From Parachitinimonas caeni (GTDB taxonomy: Bacteria; Pseudomonadota; Gammaproteobacteria; Burkholderiales; Chitinimonadaceae), in assembly GCF_030129945.1 (NCBI RefSeq), contig NZ_JARRAF010000001.1, positions 1 to 64,000 on the forward strand: a DNA stretch of 64,000 bases, read 5' to 3'. Of this stretch, positions 8,617-17,594 are shown piece by piece. Below the pieces are notes generated by a model that was given only the letters and a program-made list of their open reading frames with translations, ran no database searches and was not told the origin of the DNA. How positions within the stretch are numbered: position 1 is the first letter of the stretch; each line of letters opens with the position of its first letter. The position numbers and the translations under genes are program-made.

Positions 8617-9639
8617 TCAGTCGCCGAAGCCACGCAGCACCAGCTTGCCGATCACTTTGCCGTCTTCCAGCAATGCATGCGCACGCTTGAGATTGGCCGC
8701 ATTGACCGGGCCAAGCACGTCACCCAGCGTGGTGCGCAAGGTGCCGTTATCCACCAAAGTCGCCACTTCGTTCAGCAGCTTGTGCTGCTCAATCATGTCG
8801 TCGGTCAGGAACATTGAGCGGGTGAACATCAATTCCCAGGCAAAGAAAGCACTTTTCAGCTTGAGTCCATGCAGCGGTAGATTCCGCTCGGTTTCAACAA
8901 TTGTAACAATGCCACCCTGCGGCGCCACCAGCTCGACCATCGCATCGAAGTAGCTCTCGGTGTCGCTGGCGCAGAAAATATAATCCACATGCTTGAAGCC
9001 CGCTTCACGCGTTGCGCTGACCAAGGCATCGCCGTGCGCCACCGTGTGGTCGGCGCCCAGCTCCTTCACCCACTGCCGCGACTCCGGCCGACCCGCTGTA
9101 GCAATGACGGTCAACCCCGCTTGTTTGGCCAGCTGGATGGCAATCGAGCCCACGCCACCGGCACCACCAATGATCAGCAAAGTCTTGCCACGGTGAGCAC
9201 CCGCACGATCAATCTTGAGTCGGTCGAACAATGCTTCCCAAGCGGTGATGCTGGTCAACGGCAAAGCGGCTGCCTGAGCAAAATCGAGCGTGGTTGGCAT
9301 ACGGCCGACAATGCGCTCATCCACCAGCTGGAACTCGGCGTTACTGCCAGCGCGGGTCAAATCCCCGGCGTAATACACCTTGTCGCCAGGACGGAACAGG
9401 CTCACCGATTCCCCTACGGCTTCCACCACGCCGGCCGCATCCCAGCCCAACACTTTGGGACTAGGCTCGACCTTGTCTTTGGGGGCACGAATCTTGTAAT
9501 CAACCGGATTTACGGCAATGGCCTCAACTTTGACCAGAATATCGTGGCCCTTAGGTGCTGCCGGCTTGGGCAATTCGACATCGATCAGGGATTCAGGGTG
9601 GTCAATCGGCAGGTAACGGGTCAGGGCAACGGCTTTCAT
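8617..9639 (-). CDS. Zinc-type alcohol dehydrogenase-like / quinone oxidoreductase
   Basis: A 340-residue medium-chain reductase. The N-terminal GroES-like fold includes VEAIAVNPVDYKIR and VLGWDAAGVVEAVG. The Rossmann motif GGAGGVGSIAIQLAKQAG at about 159-176 binds NAD(P)H. Cysteines for zinc are absent, as in the YogA/quinone oxidoreductase branch, so it is probably a zinc-free NADPH-dependent reductase of quinones or enones. It is co-directional with the small monooxygenase gene upstream (97-base gap), and both diverge from the LysR gene at 10151. That suggests a small regulated unit for handling reactive quinones or electrophiles. An AGGA precedes the ATG. Confidence 0.88.
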   Translation of the reverse strand: MKAVALTRYLPIDHPESLIDVELPKPAAPKGHDILVKVEAIAVNPVDYKIRAPKDKVEPSPKVLGWDAAGVVEAVGESVSLFRPGDKVYYAGDLTRAGSNAEFQLVDERIVGRMPTTLDFAQAAALPLTSITAWEALFDRLKIDRAGAHRGKTLLIIGGAGGVGSIAIQLAKQAGLTVIATAGRPESRQWVKELGADHTVAHGDALVSATREAGFKHVDYIFCASDTESYFDAMVELVAPQGGIVTIVETERNLPLHGLKLKSAFFAWELMFTRSMFLTDDMIEQHKLLNEVATLVDNGTLRTTLGDVLGPVNAANLKRAHALLEDGKVIGKLVLRGFGD

Positions 9640-9736
9640 GGCAATTCCTATTCAAAATTCGGGTCTGGGTTCAAATCAGGCAGTCGATAAGGCGCAGGAT
9701 TGGTGGTGACCCCATCGTTCCCGCGCCCAGCAATCC

Positions 9737-10030
9737 TTAGGCTCCAATGCGATGCATCATCTTGATATCGAGGGTGTCGAGCAGGCCCTCGGTTTTGGCG
9801 ATGAACTCGGCCAGATGTGGCGATTGCAGGTGCTGCTCCAGCAGCGCACGGCTTTCCCAGTTCTCGTAGAACACAAACACGCCAGGGTTTTCGATATGAC
9901 GATGCAGGTCGTATTGAATGAAGCCAGGCTCTTTACGGGTTGGAGGAATCAGCGCCAGCAATGCTTGCTCGACTTGGGCTTCTGCGCCGGGTTTAGCGAT
10001 GATGGTGGCGACGACGGTCAGTGCGTTCAT
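9737..10030 (-). CDS. Antibiotic-biosynthesis-monooxygenase domain protein (putative quinol monooxygenase)
   Basis: A 97-residue single-domain ABM/YgiN-like protein of the ferredoxin-like dimeric alpha-beta barrel fold. Visible signatures are VVATIIAKPGAEAQVEQALL at the start, KEPGFIQYDLHRHIENPGVFVFYENW in the middle and HLQSPHLAEFIA. E. coli YgiN oxidises menadiol, and pairing with a quinone reductase-like enzyme supports a quinone redox role here. AAAGGA lies about 7 bases before the ATG. The divergent LysR gene begins 120 bases away. Confidence 0.88.
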   Translation of the reverse strand: MNALTVVATIIAKPGAEAQVEQALLALIPPTRKEPGFIQYDLHRHIENPGVFVFYENWESRALLEQHLQSPHLAEFIAKTEGLLDTLDIKMMHRIGA

Positions 10031-10103
10031 GGTGTTTCCTTTCTGCGATTCGTTGTTCGGTGATTCGATGCAGCGCAGTGTAGAGCGTCATGATTGGCGT
10101 GAT

Positions 10104-10128
10104 TAGTCCCTATAATTTGGAATGACTA
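10104..10128. promoter_or_regulatory. Putative LysR-type operator in divergent promoter
   Basis: An interrupted palindrome TAGTC-N15-GACTA is centred at 10116 between the divergent monooxygenase and LysR genes and spans TATAAT at 10111-10116. LysR proteins usually bind such imperfect inverted repeats (T-N11-A type) in the shared promoter. Assignment is by position and symmetry only. Confidence 0.4.
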
Positions 10129-10150
10129 TCCGCAATGGCGAACAATCACC

Positions 10151-11056
10151 ATGAGCAGCCCGTTACTGAAACTGGACCAGATGGCCATCTTTGCCACCGT
10201 TGTCGAGTGCGGCAGCTTTACGGCCGCCGCGACCCAGCTTGGTCTGCCCAAGTCCACGGTCAGCCAGCGATTGGCCGAGCTGGAGCAGAGCATTGATCTG
10301 CGCTTACTGCAGCGCAGCACCCGCAAACTCTCGCTGACCGAGGCCGGGCAGGTCTATCTGACACACTGCCAGGCCATGCTCGAAGCCGCCCGTACGGCAG
10401 ATGCCGCCATCTCGCAGCTGCGGGACGCCCCGGCAGGGGCTTTGCGCATCACTTCGCCCGAAGCCTCCGGCCTGACCCTGATCCCGCCAATGTTGGCGGC
10501 GTTCCGCAAGGAATTTCCACAGATCTCGGTGCATAGCATTGTTACCGACACCCACCTCGACCTGATCGGAGATCGGATCGACCTCGCCTTTCGCACCGGC
10601 CGCCTGCACGACTCCAGCTTTGTCTCGCGCAAAATCGGCCAGGTGCGGCGTGTACTGGTGGCCGCGCCCGCTTATCTGGCCGAGCGCGGGCAGCCTGAAG
10701 AGCCGGCCGATCTGGCCCAGCACCAATGCCTGCTGCATAGCTCACTGTCACAGTGGATGCTGACCTCGGAAGCCGGGTCCACCCTGTTCACCCCGCCTGC
10801 CAGCAACCTCAGCAGCAACAGCCTGTGTCATCTGCGGCAAGCTGCCGTGGCAGGCGCCGGCATTGCCATGTTGCCGGCCTTTCTGTGCCGACAGGAGCTG
10901 ACGTCAGGGCAGCTGCAGGTCGTCCTGCGTCACCGCCCGCCCGTGCCGACCGACTATTACGCGATTTACCCCAGCCGCAGCCAGCTCTCGGCCGCCTTGA
11001 CCGCACTGCTGCAATTCATTGAAGACTATGGACTGGCTGGCCGTCTGGCAGACTAA
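10151..11056 (+). CDS. LysR-family transcriptional regulator
   Basis: A 301-residue protein with the LysR N-terminal winged helix-turn-helix (FATVVECGSFTAAATQLGLPKSTVSQRLAELEQ, about residues 14-46; LLQRSTRKLSLTEAG follows) and a C-terminal periplasmic-binding-like effector domain (about 90-295). It belongs to the CrgA/DmlR-like subgroup by its ALRITSPEASG and YAIYPSRSQLS blocks. It is divergent from the oxidoreductase/monooxygenase pair, the usual arrangement for a LysR regulator and its targets, and the operator candidate lies between them. The ligand is unknown. Confidence 0.92.
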   Translation: MSSPLLKLDQMAIFATVVECGSFTAAATQLGLPKSTVSQRLAELEQSIDLRLLQRSTRKLSLTEAGQVYLTHCQAMLEAARTADAAISQLRDAPAGALRITSPEASGLTLIPPMLAAFRKEFPQISVHSIVTDTHLDLIGDRIDLAFRTGRLHDSSFVSRKIGQVRRVLVAAPAYLAERGQPEEPADLAQHQCLLHSSLSQWMLTSEAGSTLFTPPASNLSSNSLCHLRQAAVAGAGIAMLPAFLCRQELTSGQLQVVLRHRPPVPTDYYAIYPSRSQLSAALTALLQFIEDYGLAGRLAD

Positions 11057-11133
11057 GCCTTGTTTGTCGGCCCGCAGCGGATCGCATAGGCTGTCACCAC
11101 TCCCGACTCAACACCAACTCAACCCTCAGTGCC

Positions 11134-12021
11134 ATGACCCAAACTTCTCCAGATACGCCTAGTGGTGACACCGTTGCCGATGCGGAAGCTTTGCACTTCA
11201 TTCAGGCAGCCCTGGGCGCCCTGGCCAGGGCCGCCATCAGCTACGGAATCACCCACCAGACGTTCGCCAGTATGAGCAAGCACGCCTTTTTTGATGAAGC
11301 GCGCCAGTACGCCCCGCTCAAAGGCAAGCCGAACTCTGACAGCCGGATTGCTGTCCTGACGGGCCTGTCACGGCGGGATGTGCGTCAGCTGCGCGAAGCC
11401 GGCCCCCCCGAGCCCCCCAAGCCCAGCCTGAACTGGCGCATCAGCCAGCAGTGGTCCTCGTTGCCACAGTTTCTGGATGAGAACGGCAAGCGCAAACCCC
11501 TGCCTCGAACCCGCCATGCCGGCGGCGAAGTCTCGTGGGATGCCCTGGTGGAATCGCTCAGCCAGGAAGTCCGGCCCCGGACTGTGCTGGATGAATGGCT
11601 GCGGTTACAGCTGGCGGTGCTGGACGATCAGGATCGCGTTGTCAGCACCGATGAGAACAGTCATCTGAAGCGTCGCGGTGATGAAACCCTGACCCTGCGC
11701 ATCGCCGCCCAGATGGTCAACGAGGCACTGCGCATCGCCCAGCGCTCACCGCAAGTCAGCTATCAGCAACCCGTCAGAGGCCTGCTCTCCTGTGACTATG
11801 GGCACCGGATGACCCACACCTCCGCCCAGCAGGTTTACCTGGCCGCCACCCACCAGATCATGCCGATACTGGATGACCTCAACCGCATGATTGTCGAGTT
11901 CGAGACACTGGACGCGGGCAAGGCCGATGCCAACTACCGGGTGTTTCTGGGCGTCATCTACCGGTACCTCGAAATGGGGAATGAACCAATGCTCATGCTT
12001 GATGACTCGCAACCCGCCTGA
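11134..12021 (+). CDS. Conserved hypothetical protein, DUF6502-like
   Basis: 295 residues, soluble. The start (ALHFIQAALGALARAAISYGITHQTFASMSKHAFFDEA, about 19-56) and the block ISVLTGLSRRDVRQL-like segment at about 70-85 resemble an uncharacterised family I know as DUF6502, with a helical N-terminal region that may bind DNA. The central part is basic and Pro-rich; the C-terminal part is helical. It has no signal peptide or membrane segment. It is separated by 77 bases from the LysR gene and by a long gap from the subtilase. Function unknown; the family name is recalled, not searched. Confidence 0.7.
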   Translation: MTQTSPDTPSGDTVADAEALHFIQAALGALARAAISYGITHQTFASMSKHAFFDEARQYAPLKGKPNSDSRIAVLTGLSRRDVRQLREAGPPEPPKPSLNWRISQQWSSLPQFLDENGKRKPLPRTRHAGGEVSWDALVESLSQEVRPRTVLDEWLRLQLAVLDDQDRVVSTDENSHLKRRGDETLTLRIAAQMVNEALRIAQRSPQVSYQQPVRGLLSCDYGHRMTHTSAQQVYLAATHQIMPILDDLNRMIVEFETLDAGKADANYRVFLGVIYRYLEMGNEPMLMLDDSQPA

Positions 12022-12414
12022 TCTGGTTCCTGCTACCTCCCCCCGCCCCGTCAGCTCCTCCCCCTTCCTGCCAGGCTCTGTTGACGCTTTGCCTCCCCTG
12101 CTGCTGTTGTGAAAACACCGATGCGTGGCCCGATTATTGCGGGCCGCCTGACGGCTTGGCATTGCTGGATGTTTTCTCCCCTCTCATCCAAAAATGAACA
12201 TTTTGTCTCACAAAATATTCCAATCGCATTTCGTTTATGTCAGTATAGCTAGGCAAGCCATCTGCCTCTTGAGTACTTTGCCTTCAAATAAACAATAAGA
12301 TACTGAGTATTACGTAAAGCCGCATCGAGACATGGCTGCTGACTTTGCCCGAGGTCAGCACCAAGCAGTGAGCAAAAATGCACACACAATTCTTATTGAG
12401 AAGGACAAGCCAAA
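12022..12414. other. Gap upstream of the subtilase gene
   Basis: About 390 bases. It holds one repeat end (12073-12092), a short GC stem near 12127-12145 (GGCCCG/CGGGCC) without a T run, and an AT-rich stretch at about 12180-12310 that probably contains the subtilase promoter. No gene is seen. Confidence 0.5.
12073..12092 (+). repeat. Dispersed CTGTTGACG repeat, single end
   Basis: AGGCTCTGTTGACGCTTTGC, one terminal copy of the family whose complete form is at 28641-28794. It lies 52 bases after the preceding stop codon, in the same direction as that gene. No matching inverted end is obvious nearby. Confidence 0.65.
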
Positions 12415-14325
12415 ATGACATTTCGCCCCACCCGTATCGCACTGATCCTGTCGCTGCTCAGCGTCAGCATCAGCGGCGCCCACGCTGCCGATCAGATTCA
12501 GCTGACACCACAATCGGCATCACTCGCCAATATCCGCCGCAGCGAAGTGATGGACACGCATCTGCAGTTGCTCAGCAAGCAAGCCAACCCGGTACGTACC
12601 CGGGCAGCCGCCCAGATCGCTTCGGATGCGCCGCCGGCACCTGGCGTGGTTCTGAATCTGCCGCCTCTGGAAAATGGCTGGGTACGTATCGAAGCCATGG
12701 CCAAAGACCGAGACGAGGCGCTGCTGCGTGAGCTGACCGCTGCCGGCGTCATTCAGCTGCGCCAGAGCGGCAATCTGCTGACCGGGCTGATACCACCGGC
12801 CGCACTGGGCAATCTTGAGAAATTGACGCAGGCCCGCTTCGTTCGTCAGGCGCTTGGCGGCAAGACCAATAAAAGCGTGGTGTCTCAGGGAGATGCGGGC
12901 CAGGCCAGCGATCGGGCGCGCGCGCGCTTCAAGGTCGATGGCAAGGGGGCCAATGTCGGCGTGATCAGTGACTCTTATGATCGACACCAAGGCGCAAGCA
13001 AGGGGATTGCCGCGGGTGAACTACCCGGCCCTGGCAACCCGAATGGCTATCTGACTGCAGTAAAGGTAGTGAAAGAAAGTACTCGCACCATCAATAGCGA
13101 TGAAGGGCGCGCCATGCTGGAAATCGTGCATGACATCGCCCCCGGCGCCAGCTTGTCTTTCTATGGGGCAGAGAACCATTTCGACCATGCAGAAGGCATC
13201 CGGCAACTGGCCAAGGCCGGGGCAACCGTCATCGTTGATGATCTCACCTGGTTTGGCGAACCCTGGTTTCAGGAAGGCCCGATTGCCCGCGCCGCCAGCG
13301 ATGTGATGCGTCAGAACAATGCGGTCACCCTCACATCTGCCGGCAATGAAGCCAATAACTCAGCTGAAGGTGTGTTCAATCCATTGCCCGAGTCAGAAAT
13401 CCACGGCCCATTGCGTGATGGCGGCTTCGGGTTGTGGGACAGCTGGCGTCTGCACGACTGGGGCAATGGCGCGAAGACCATCCCGATTACGCTGCACCCT
13501 GGCTCAGCCATTGCCATTATTTTGCAGTGGGACGAGCCCTTTGCCTCGGTCAGCCAGAATCGCCAAGGCGCCGGTTCGGACCTTGATATGTTCTGGTTCA
13601 GCGACCCGCAGGGCCGCAATGTGGTGTTCTCCAGCACCACCGGCAACCTGAACGGTGATGCCATTGAAACACTGTTCCCTTCTTTGCCGGGCAATGCACA
13701 GAAGTCAGAAACCTTCTATCTCGGCCTCGGCCGCTGGTCGGGCAGCAAGGGGAACAATCCTGGCAAATTCAAGGTACTGGTCTACGAACAAGACGGCCCT
13801 TCGGCAACCTTGAGTCGCCCGCATTTCAATTCCGCCACCATCCTCGGACATGCCAATGCCCCGCAGATCCTGAGCGTAGGGGCCGTCAATTACGACCAGA
13901 TCAACCTGCCCACCGGCCCTCGCCCCTGGGAAAAATCGGCGGTCGGCGGCTTTGCCCCGACCCGCGACGCCAACGGCAATCCGGTTCGTGCCATCCCCAC
14001 CAGCAAGCCGGACTTCAGCTCGCCACATCGCGCCAACACCAGCTTTTTCGGTATTGATCGGGACGGTGACGGCCTACCCAACTTCCAGGGCACTTCGGCT
14101 GCCGCCCCCCATGCTGCGGGCGTAGTGGCCCTCATGCAAAGTGCTGCGGGTATGAATCTGCCTGCCTACATGGTCAAGACCATGCTGACCGTCGGCTCAA
14201 CCATTGATATGGATGACCCCTACGCCACGCCCTGGATGTTTGATTACAGCTTCGACAACAAATCCGGCTGGGGCTTTCTGAATGCCGAAGCCGCCGTTCG
14301 CCAGGCCATGCGCTACCGTCGCTAA
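12415..14325 (+). CDS. Secreted subtilisin-like serine protease (S8 family)
   Basis: A 636-residue protein with a signal peptide cut near residue 25 (ISGAHA-ADQ). The S8 catalytic triad is visible: Asp186 in VISDSYD, His239 in LEIVHDIAPGA and Ser561 in FQGTSAAAPHAAGV, with the oxyanion Asn in SAGNEANN at about 309-315. The insert between His and Ser (about 330-480) is beta-rich and resembles the PPC-like or jelly-roll inserts of large bacterial subtilases. Residues about 26-150 look like a propeptide. It is monocistronic, with an AGAAGGA-type ribosome site and the strong terminator at 14399-14423. Role: extracellular protein breakdown, like the collagenase at 4302. Confidence 0.92.
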   Translation: MTFRPTRIALILSLLSVSISGAHAADQIQLTPQSASLANIRRSEVMDTHLQLLSKQANPVRTRAAAQIASDAPPAPGVVLNLPPLENGWVRIEAMAKDRDEALLRELTAAGVIQLRQSGNLLTGLIPPAALGNLEKLTQARFVRQALGGKTNKSVVSQGDAGQASDRARARFKVDGKGANVGVISDSYDRHQGASKGIAAGELPGPGNPNGYLTAVKVVKESTRTINSDEGRAMLEIVHDIAPGASLSFYGAENHFDHAEGIRQLAKAGATVIVDDLTWFGEPWFQEGPIARAASDVMRQNNAVTLTSAGNEANNSAEGVFNPLPESEIHGPLRDGGFGLWDSWRLHDWGNGAKTIPITLHPGSAIAIILQWDEPFASVSQNRQGAGSDLDMFWFSDPQGRNVVFSSTTGNLNGDAIETLFPSLPGNAQKSETFYLGLGRWSGSKGNNPGKFKVLVYEQDGPSATLSRPHFNSATILGHANAPQILSVGAVNYDQINLPTGPRPWEKSAVGGFAPTRDANGNPVRAIPTSKPDFSSPHRANTSFFGIDRDGDGLPNFQGTSAAAPHAAGVVALMQSAAGMNLPAYMVKTMLTVGSTIDMDDPYATPWMFDYSFDNKSGWGFLNAEAAVRQAMRYRR

Positions 14326-14398
14326 ACCCCGCACAGACCTGTGCCATCCCGACAGGGCTTTGCAACACGCCCTGCCGTCATCGTTTGACCCTCCATTT

Positions 14399-14423
14399 TG
14401 GCGCCTTCGGGCGCCATTTTTTT
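14399..14423 (+). terminator. Terminator of the subtilase gene, UUCG loop
   Basis: A 7-bp stem TGGCGCC/GGCGCCA (14399-14405 with 14410-14416) closed by a TTCG tetraloop and followed by seven T. A textbook intrinsic terminator. Confidence 0.92.
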
Positions 14424-14571
14424 GCTTGTTACGCCTCAAGAACGCCCCCGTTACAAATGTTTACGCTTTACCCGGATTCGTTACATATCATTCTTTAGAC
14501 TGATCTTGTTTTATCGCCAATGCGGGCAGCAAGATGTTCCGGTTCAGACCAACTGGCACACAGGTATCCTC

Positions 14572-15648
14572 ATGACAGGCATGCAACGACCGCCGGGACA
14601 ACACCGAATTCTGCGCAGGCTTATCTCGCTGATGAGTGTTGTATTGTTGGGGGTAGCCCTTTACGGGCAGCAGCACCTTGATCGACTGGCCCTGCATGCC
14701 AGCGATTCCACAGACAGCAATCCGGTAATCGGAATCACCCAGAGGTTGATGTCGGTCCGGGTGCTGCATCAGGTGGGTAGCCGCTTGAAACAAGCCTCAG
14801 CCAATGAGAGTGAGTTCATCAATCATGTCGTCAACTGGACACATCTGCAGATACGCCCGCAGTTTGCGGTGGCCGAACCTTTGGTCAGCGACAATATGCT
14901 GGGCATTGTTGTGCGGGGTTACGGTTATTGTGATCAGGTAGCCGCCGTCGCCGCCACCTTGCTCTGGACCCAGGGTTATCAGGTCCGACTATTAGAACTG
15001 CTGAACGATGAGGGCACCTCGCCGCACACCGCTCTCGAAGTCAAACTCGGAGAGCGCTGGGTATTGCTGGACCCGTGGCTCGGCACCAGTTTCTATCAGC
15101 AAGGCCAATTTCTCAGTGCGCATGAAATCAGCGATACGCAGATTGCGTACTGGGGTTACCACGATGTCAAAGCCCGCTATTTTCATCGTGGCCGGCCATG
15201 GACGGTTTTTCCGTTCCTCGACTGGGCGGCAATCAAAGGCCGCCTGCTGGCCCGCCTGACCGGACAAGCCCCGGCAGCCTTACCCACTGCGGCATCAAGC
15301 CCGGTTGCATTGCAAACGAGGCCGCCCGTCAGCGCACAACAACGCCGGGCCTATGTCGAAGCCCGGTTAGCCGGTCTGGTCAACGCCCCGCTTCCGACCA
15401 CTCCCGTCCCCTTACCACCGCTGCAAGCTGGCGCGTTGCGCTTTCAGCAGGCCCTGACTCAGCCCGGCCTCCCCCCCTCCACCGCAACCGACCCCTGGCA
15501 GGCCAGCATCGACCTGCTTGATGGACTGCGCACCCAACCACCCGCGCTATCGCAGACGCTCTACAACGCCATCACCCTGCGGCGCAACCTGGAACTTGGC
15601 AACCTCAAACCCGAATGGTTGCCGCTCTACGCGGGCGGCATCCGCTAG
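14572..15648 (+). CDS. Membrane-anchored transglutaminase-like protein
   Basis: 358 residues from the chosen ATG. One hydrophobic segment (about 17-33) makes it a signal-anchored protein with the rest in the periplasm. The transglutaminase-like papain fold is at about 75-180 with a complete Cys120-His152-Asp166 triad (GYGYCDQ, PHTALEV, LLDPWLG). The C-terminal 120 residues are Pro/Ala-rich and partly disordered. Bacterial members act as peptidases or amidases as often as cross-linkers, so the substrate is open. The frame is open back to 14398 but enters the previous terminator, which excludes the longer start. It follows the subtilase and precedes creD, each with its own gap. Confidence 0.75.
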   Translation: MTGMQRPPGQHRILRRLISLMSVVLLGVALYGQQHLDRLALHASDSTDSNPVIGITQRLMSVRVLHQVGSRLKQASANESEFINHVVNWTHLQIRPQFAVAEPLVSDNMLGIVVRGYGYCDQVAAVAATLLWTQGYQVRLLELLNDEGTSPHTALEVKLGERWVLLDPWLGTSFYQQGQFLSAHEISDTQIAYWGYHDVKARYFHRGRPWTVFPFLDWAAIKGRLLARLTGQAPAALPTAASSPVALQTRPPVSAQQRRAYVEARLAGLVNAPLPTTPVPLPPLQAGALRFQQALTQPGLPPSTATDPWQASIDLLDGLRTQPPALSQTLYNAITLRRNLELGNLKPEWLPLYAGGIR

Positions 15649-15739
15649 CAGCCTTCACACAAAGCTCATCCTGCGCGCATCAAGCCCTCATATCCGCTGA
15701 TTAAGGTGGTCGCATGTTCATCTTTATGGAGCTGCGACC

Positions 15740-17125
15740 ATGCAGAAAGCTCTGGTTCTGAAAATGCTGGCGATTGGCGTTCTGGCGCTGATCCTGCTGG
15801 TGCCCCTCAGTCTCGTCAGTGGTTTGGTATCCGAACGCATGGCCTACCGTGAATCGGCCCAGCAAAGTCTTTCGTTGGGCGAAGGGGGGAGCCAGACTGT
15901 CAGCGGGCCCGTGCTGGTCCTTCCCTACCGCGAGAAGCGCACAGTCGTCGACCGCAACAGCAATGCCGAGCGTGAAGAGTGGATCGACAAGGCGCACTAC
16001 TTGCTGCCCGAGAAACTCTCGATTGGCGGCCCACTCAATCCCGAGCAACGCAAGCGTGGCATCTACCGTTTCCTGGGCTACAAGGCCGATATCGCACTCG
16101 CTGGCAGCTACACGGTTCCCAACCTTGCCAGTCTGGCCCGTGGCGCCGAGCTGGAATGGGGAACGCCCTATCTGAGCCTGGGTATCCGCGATATTCGCGG
16201 CATTCAGCAAAGCCCGGTATTGCAATGGGCCGGGCAATCGTATGCCTTCATGCCGGGCACCCGCATGCGCCAGTTCGGTAGTGGCATTCACGCGCCACTG
16301 CCTGCACTGGATCCGGCCGGTGGCAACCTGGCCTTCCAGTTCAATCTGTTATTGAACGGCATGGGGTCCATCGAGATCCTGCCGCTGGGTCGGGACACCG
16401 AAGTCGCCCTGCGTTCCAGCTGGCCGCACCCCAGCTACTATGGCGCCTATCTGCCCGACAGCAGCAGTCCGCCACCATCGGCCGATGGCTTTGCAGCACG
16501 CTGGCGTACATCCTGGTTCTCGACCAACGCCCGGGAACGCTTTGACGAGTGCCTGGAAGGACATTGCGAGAAACTTGAAGAAGCACGTTTCGGGGTCAAG
16601 CTGATCGAACCGGTGGATGTTTATCTGAAAACCGACCGGGCCGTGAAATATGGCTTCCTGTTTGTGTTTCTGACGTTCGGAGCGTTTTTTCTGACCGAAG
16701 TCCTGCGCCGCGTGGCCGTTCACCCGGTCCAGTATGGGCTGGTTGGCATGTCGCTGGCCCTGTTCTTTCTGCTGCTGCTGTCCTTGGCCGAGCACATGCC
16801 ATTCGTACTGGCGTATCTGGTTGCAGCAAGCGCCTGCGTCTTGCAAAACAGCCTGTACGTTCGCCACGTACTGCGCCACCGCTGGGGCGGCGTCGGCTTC
16901 GGGGCGCTGCTGACCGCCTTGTACGGCATGCTCTACAGCCTGCTGCAGTCTGAAGATCAAGCCTTGCTGATGGGCGCCCTGCTGCTGTTTGGTCTGCTCA
17001 CGCTGGTCATGGTGCTGACCCGCCATCTTGACTGGTACCGTATCAACACCGATAGCGGTAACGAGGCATCCTCCCGTGACGGTCTGAATGAGGCGGACCT
17101 GCTGCCCGAAATGCCCAAAAAATAA
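15740..17125 (+). CDS. creD: Inner-membrane protein CreD
   Basis: 461 residues, close to E. coli CreD (450). It has one N-terminal membrane segment (about 8-30), a large periplasmic beta-rich domain (about 35-305) beginning with LPYREKRTV-type CreD motifs, and a cluster of about five membrane helices (about 308-440). In enterobacteria creD is the main target of the CreBC two-component system and affects envelope stability and colicin and beta-lactam responses. No creB or creC lies nearby, so control is through another locus. Function is by family only. Confidence 0.88.
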   Translation: MQKALVLKMLAIGVLALILLVPLSLVSGLVSERMAYRESAQQSLSLGEGGSQTVSGPVLVLPYREKRTVVDRNSNAEREEWIDKAHYLLPEKLSIGGPLNPEQRKRGIYRFLGYKADIALAGSYTVPNLASLARGAELEWGTPYLSLGIRDIRGIQQSPVLQWAGQSYAFMPGTRMRQFGSGIHAPLPALDPAGGNLAFQFNLLLNGMGSIEILPLGRDTEVALRSSWPHPSYYGAYLPDSSSPPPSADGFAARWRTSWFSTNARERFDECLEGHCEKLEEARFGVKLIEPVDVYLKTDRAVKYGFLFVFLTFGAFFLTEVLRRVAVHPVQYGLVGMSLALFFLLLLSLAEHMPFVLAYLVAASACVLQNSLYVRHVLRHRWGGVGFGALLTALYGMLYSLLQSEDQALLMGALLLFGLLTLVMVLTRHLDWYRINTDSGNEASSRDGLNEADLLPEMPKK

Positions 17126-17594
17126 GCACGTTTCCAACAGAAAATGGTGGCGACAAAACAATCACTTGGCCCGGACGCAATCACGCGGTAATCTGCGCGG
17201 TTTTTGTTCGAGAATGCCGGCCGCAGGGGGGGAATCCTCCGCCCCTGCCGACCACCAACCGGCCGCGATCCCGCGCCGGTCAGATTGGGCGCTGTTGACG
17301 TTTTGCATTTGTACCCACAAAGCGAAGATCCACAGCGCCTCGCTCCCAAGCCCGCGAATTGACCAAGCAGTACGCAGGTCAGATGGGGTTTGTTTGATGT
17401 CCATCGCAGCAGCTGGCTGCGATGCAGACGCTACACCCCGCTGCCGCGATTGACTGCGCGCATCCGCTCGGCTTGCACGACAATCTGGCCTGGCCCGACA
17501 TCAACCGAAATATCGTGTTATGTCAAAGGTTTCGGATGCTTGGTGGAGTAGAATTGCCGCAGTCGCCATTGACCTTTCTGGAGATAACGTTTCC
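17126..17594. other. Gap between creD and the PfkB kinase gene
   Basis: About 470 bases with no convincing gene. It holds the short inverted-repeat element at 17288-17339 and a GC-rich stretch with several runs of G and C. The kinase frame is open from 17520, but the family start is at 17595. Confidence 0.5.
17288..17339 (+). repeat. Dispersed CTGTTGACG repeat, short two-ended form
   Basis: Starts GGCGCTGTTGACGTTTTGC and ends ACAGCGCC, giving terminal inverted repeats of 8 bp around about 36 bases. The left end is the same as in the other dispersed copies. It looks like an internally deleted element. Confidence 0.55.

Noticed and set aside
14398-14571. Upstream start for the transglutaminase-like protein
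   Set aside because: The frame would begin within the subtilase terminator hairpin.
15701-16291. Long minus-strand frame opposite creD
   Set aside because: A shadow of creD; high-GC codon bias keeps the antisense frame open and no family is recognised.
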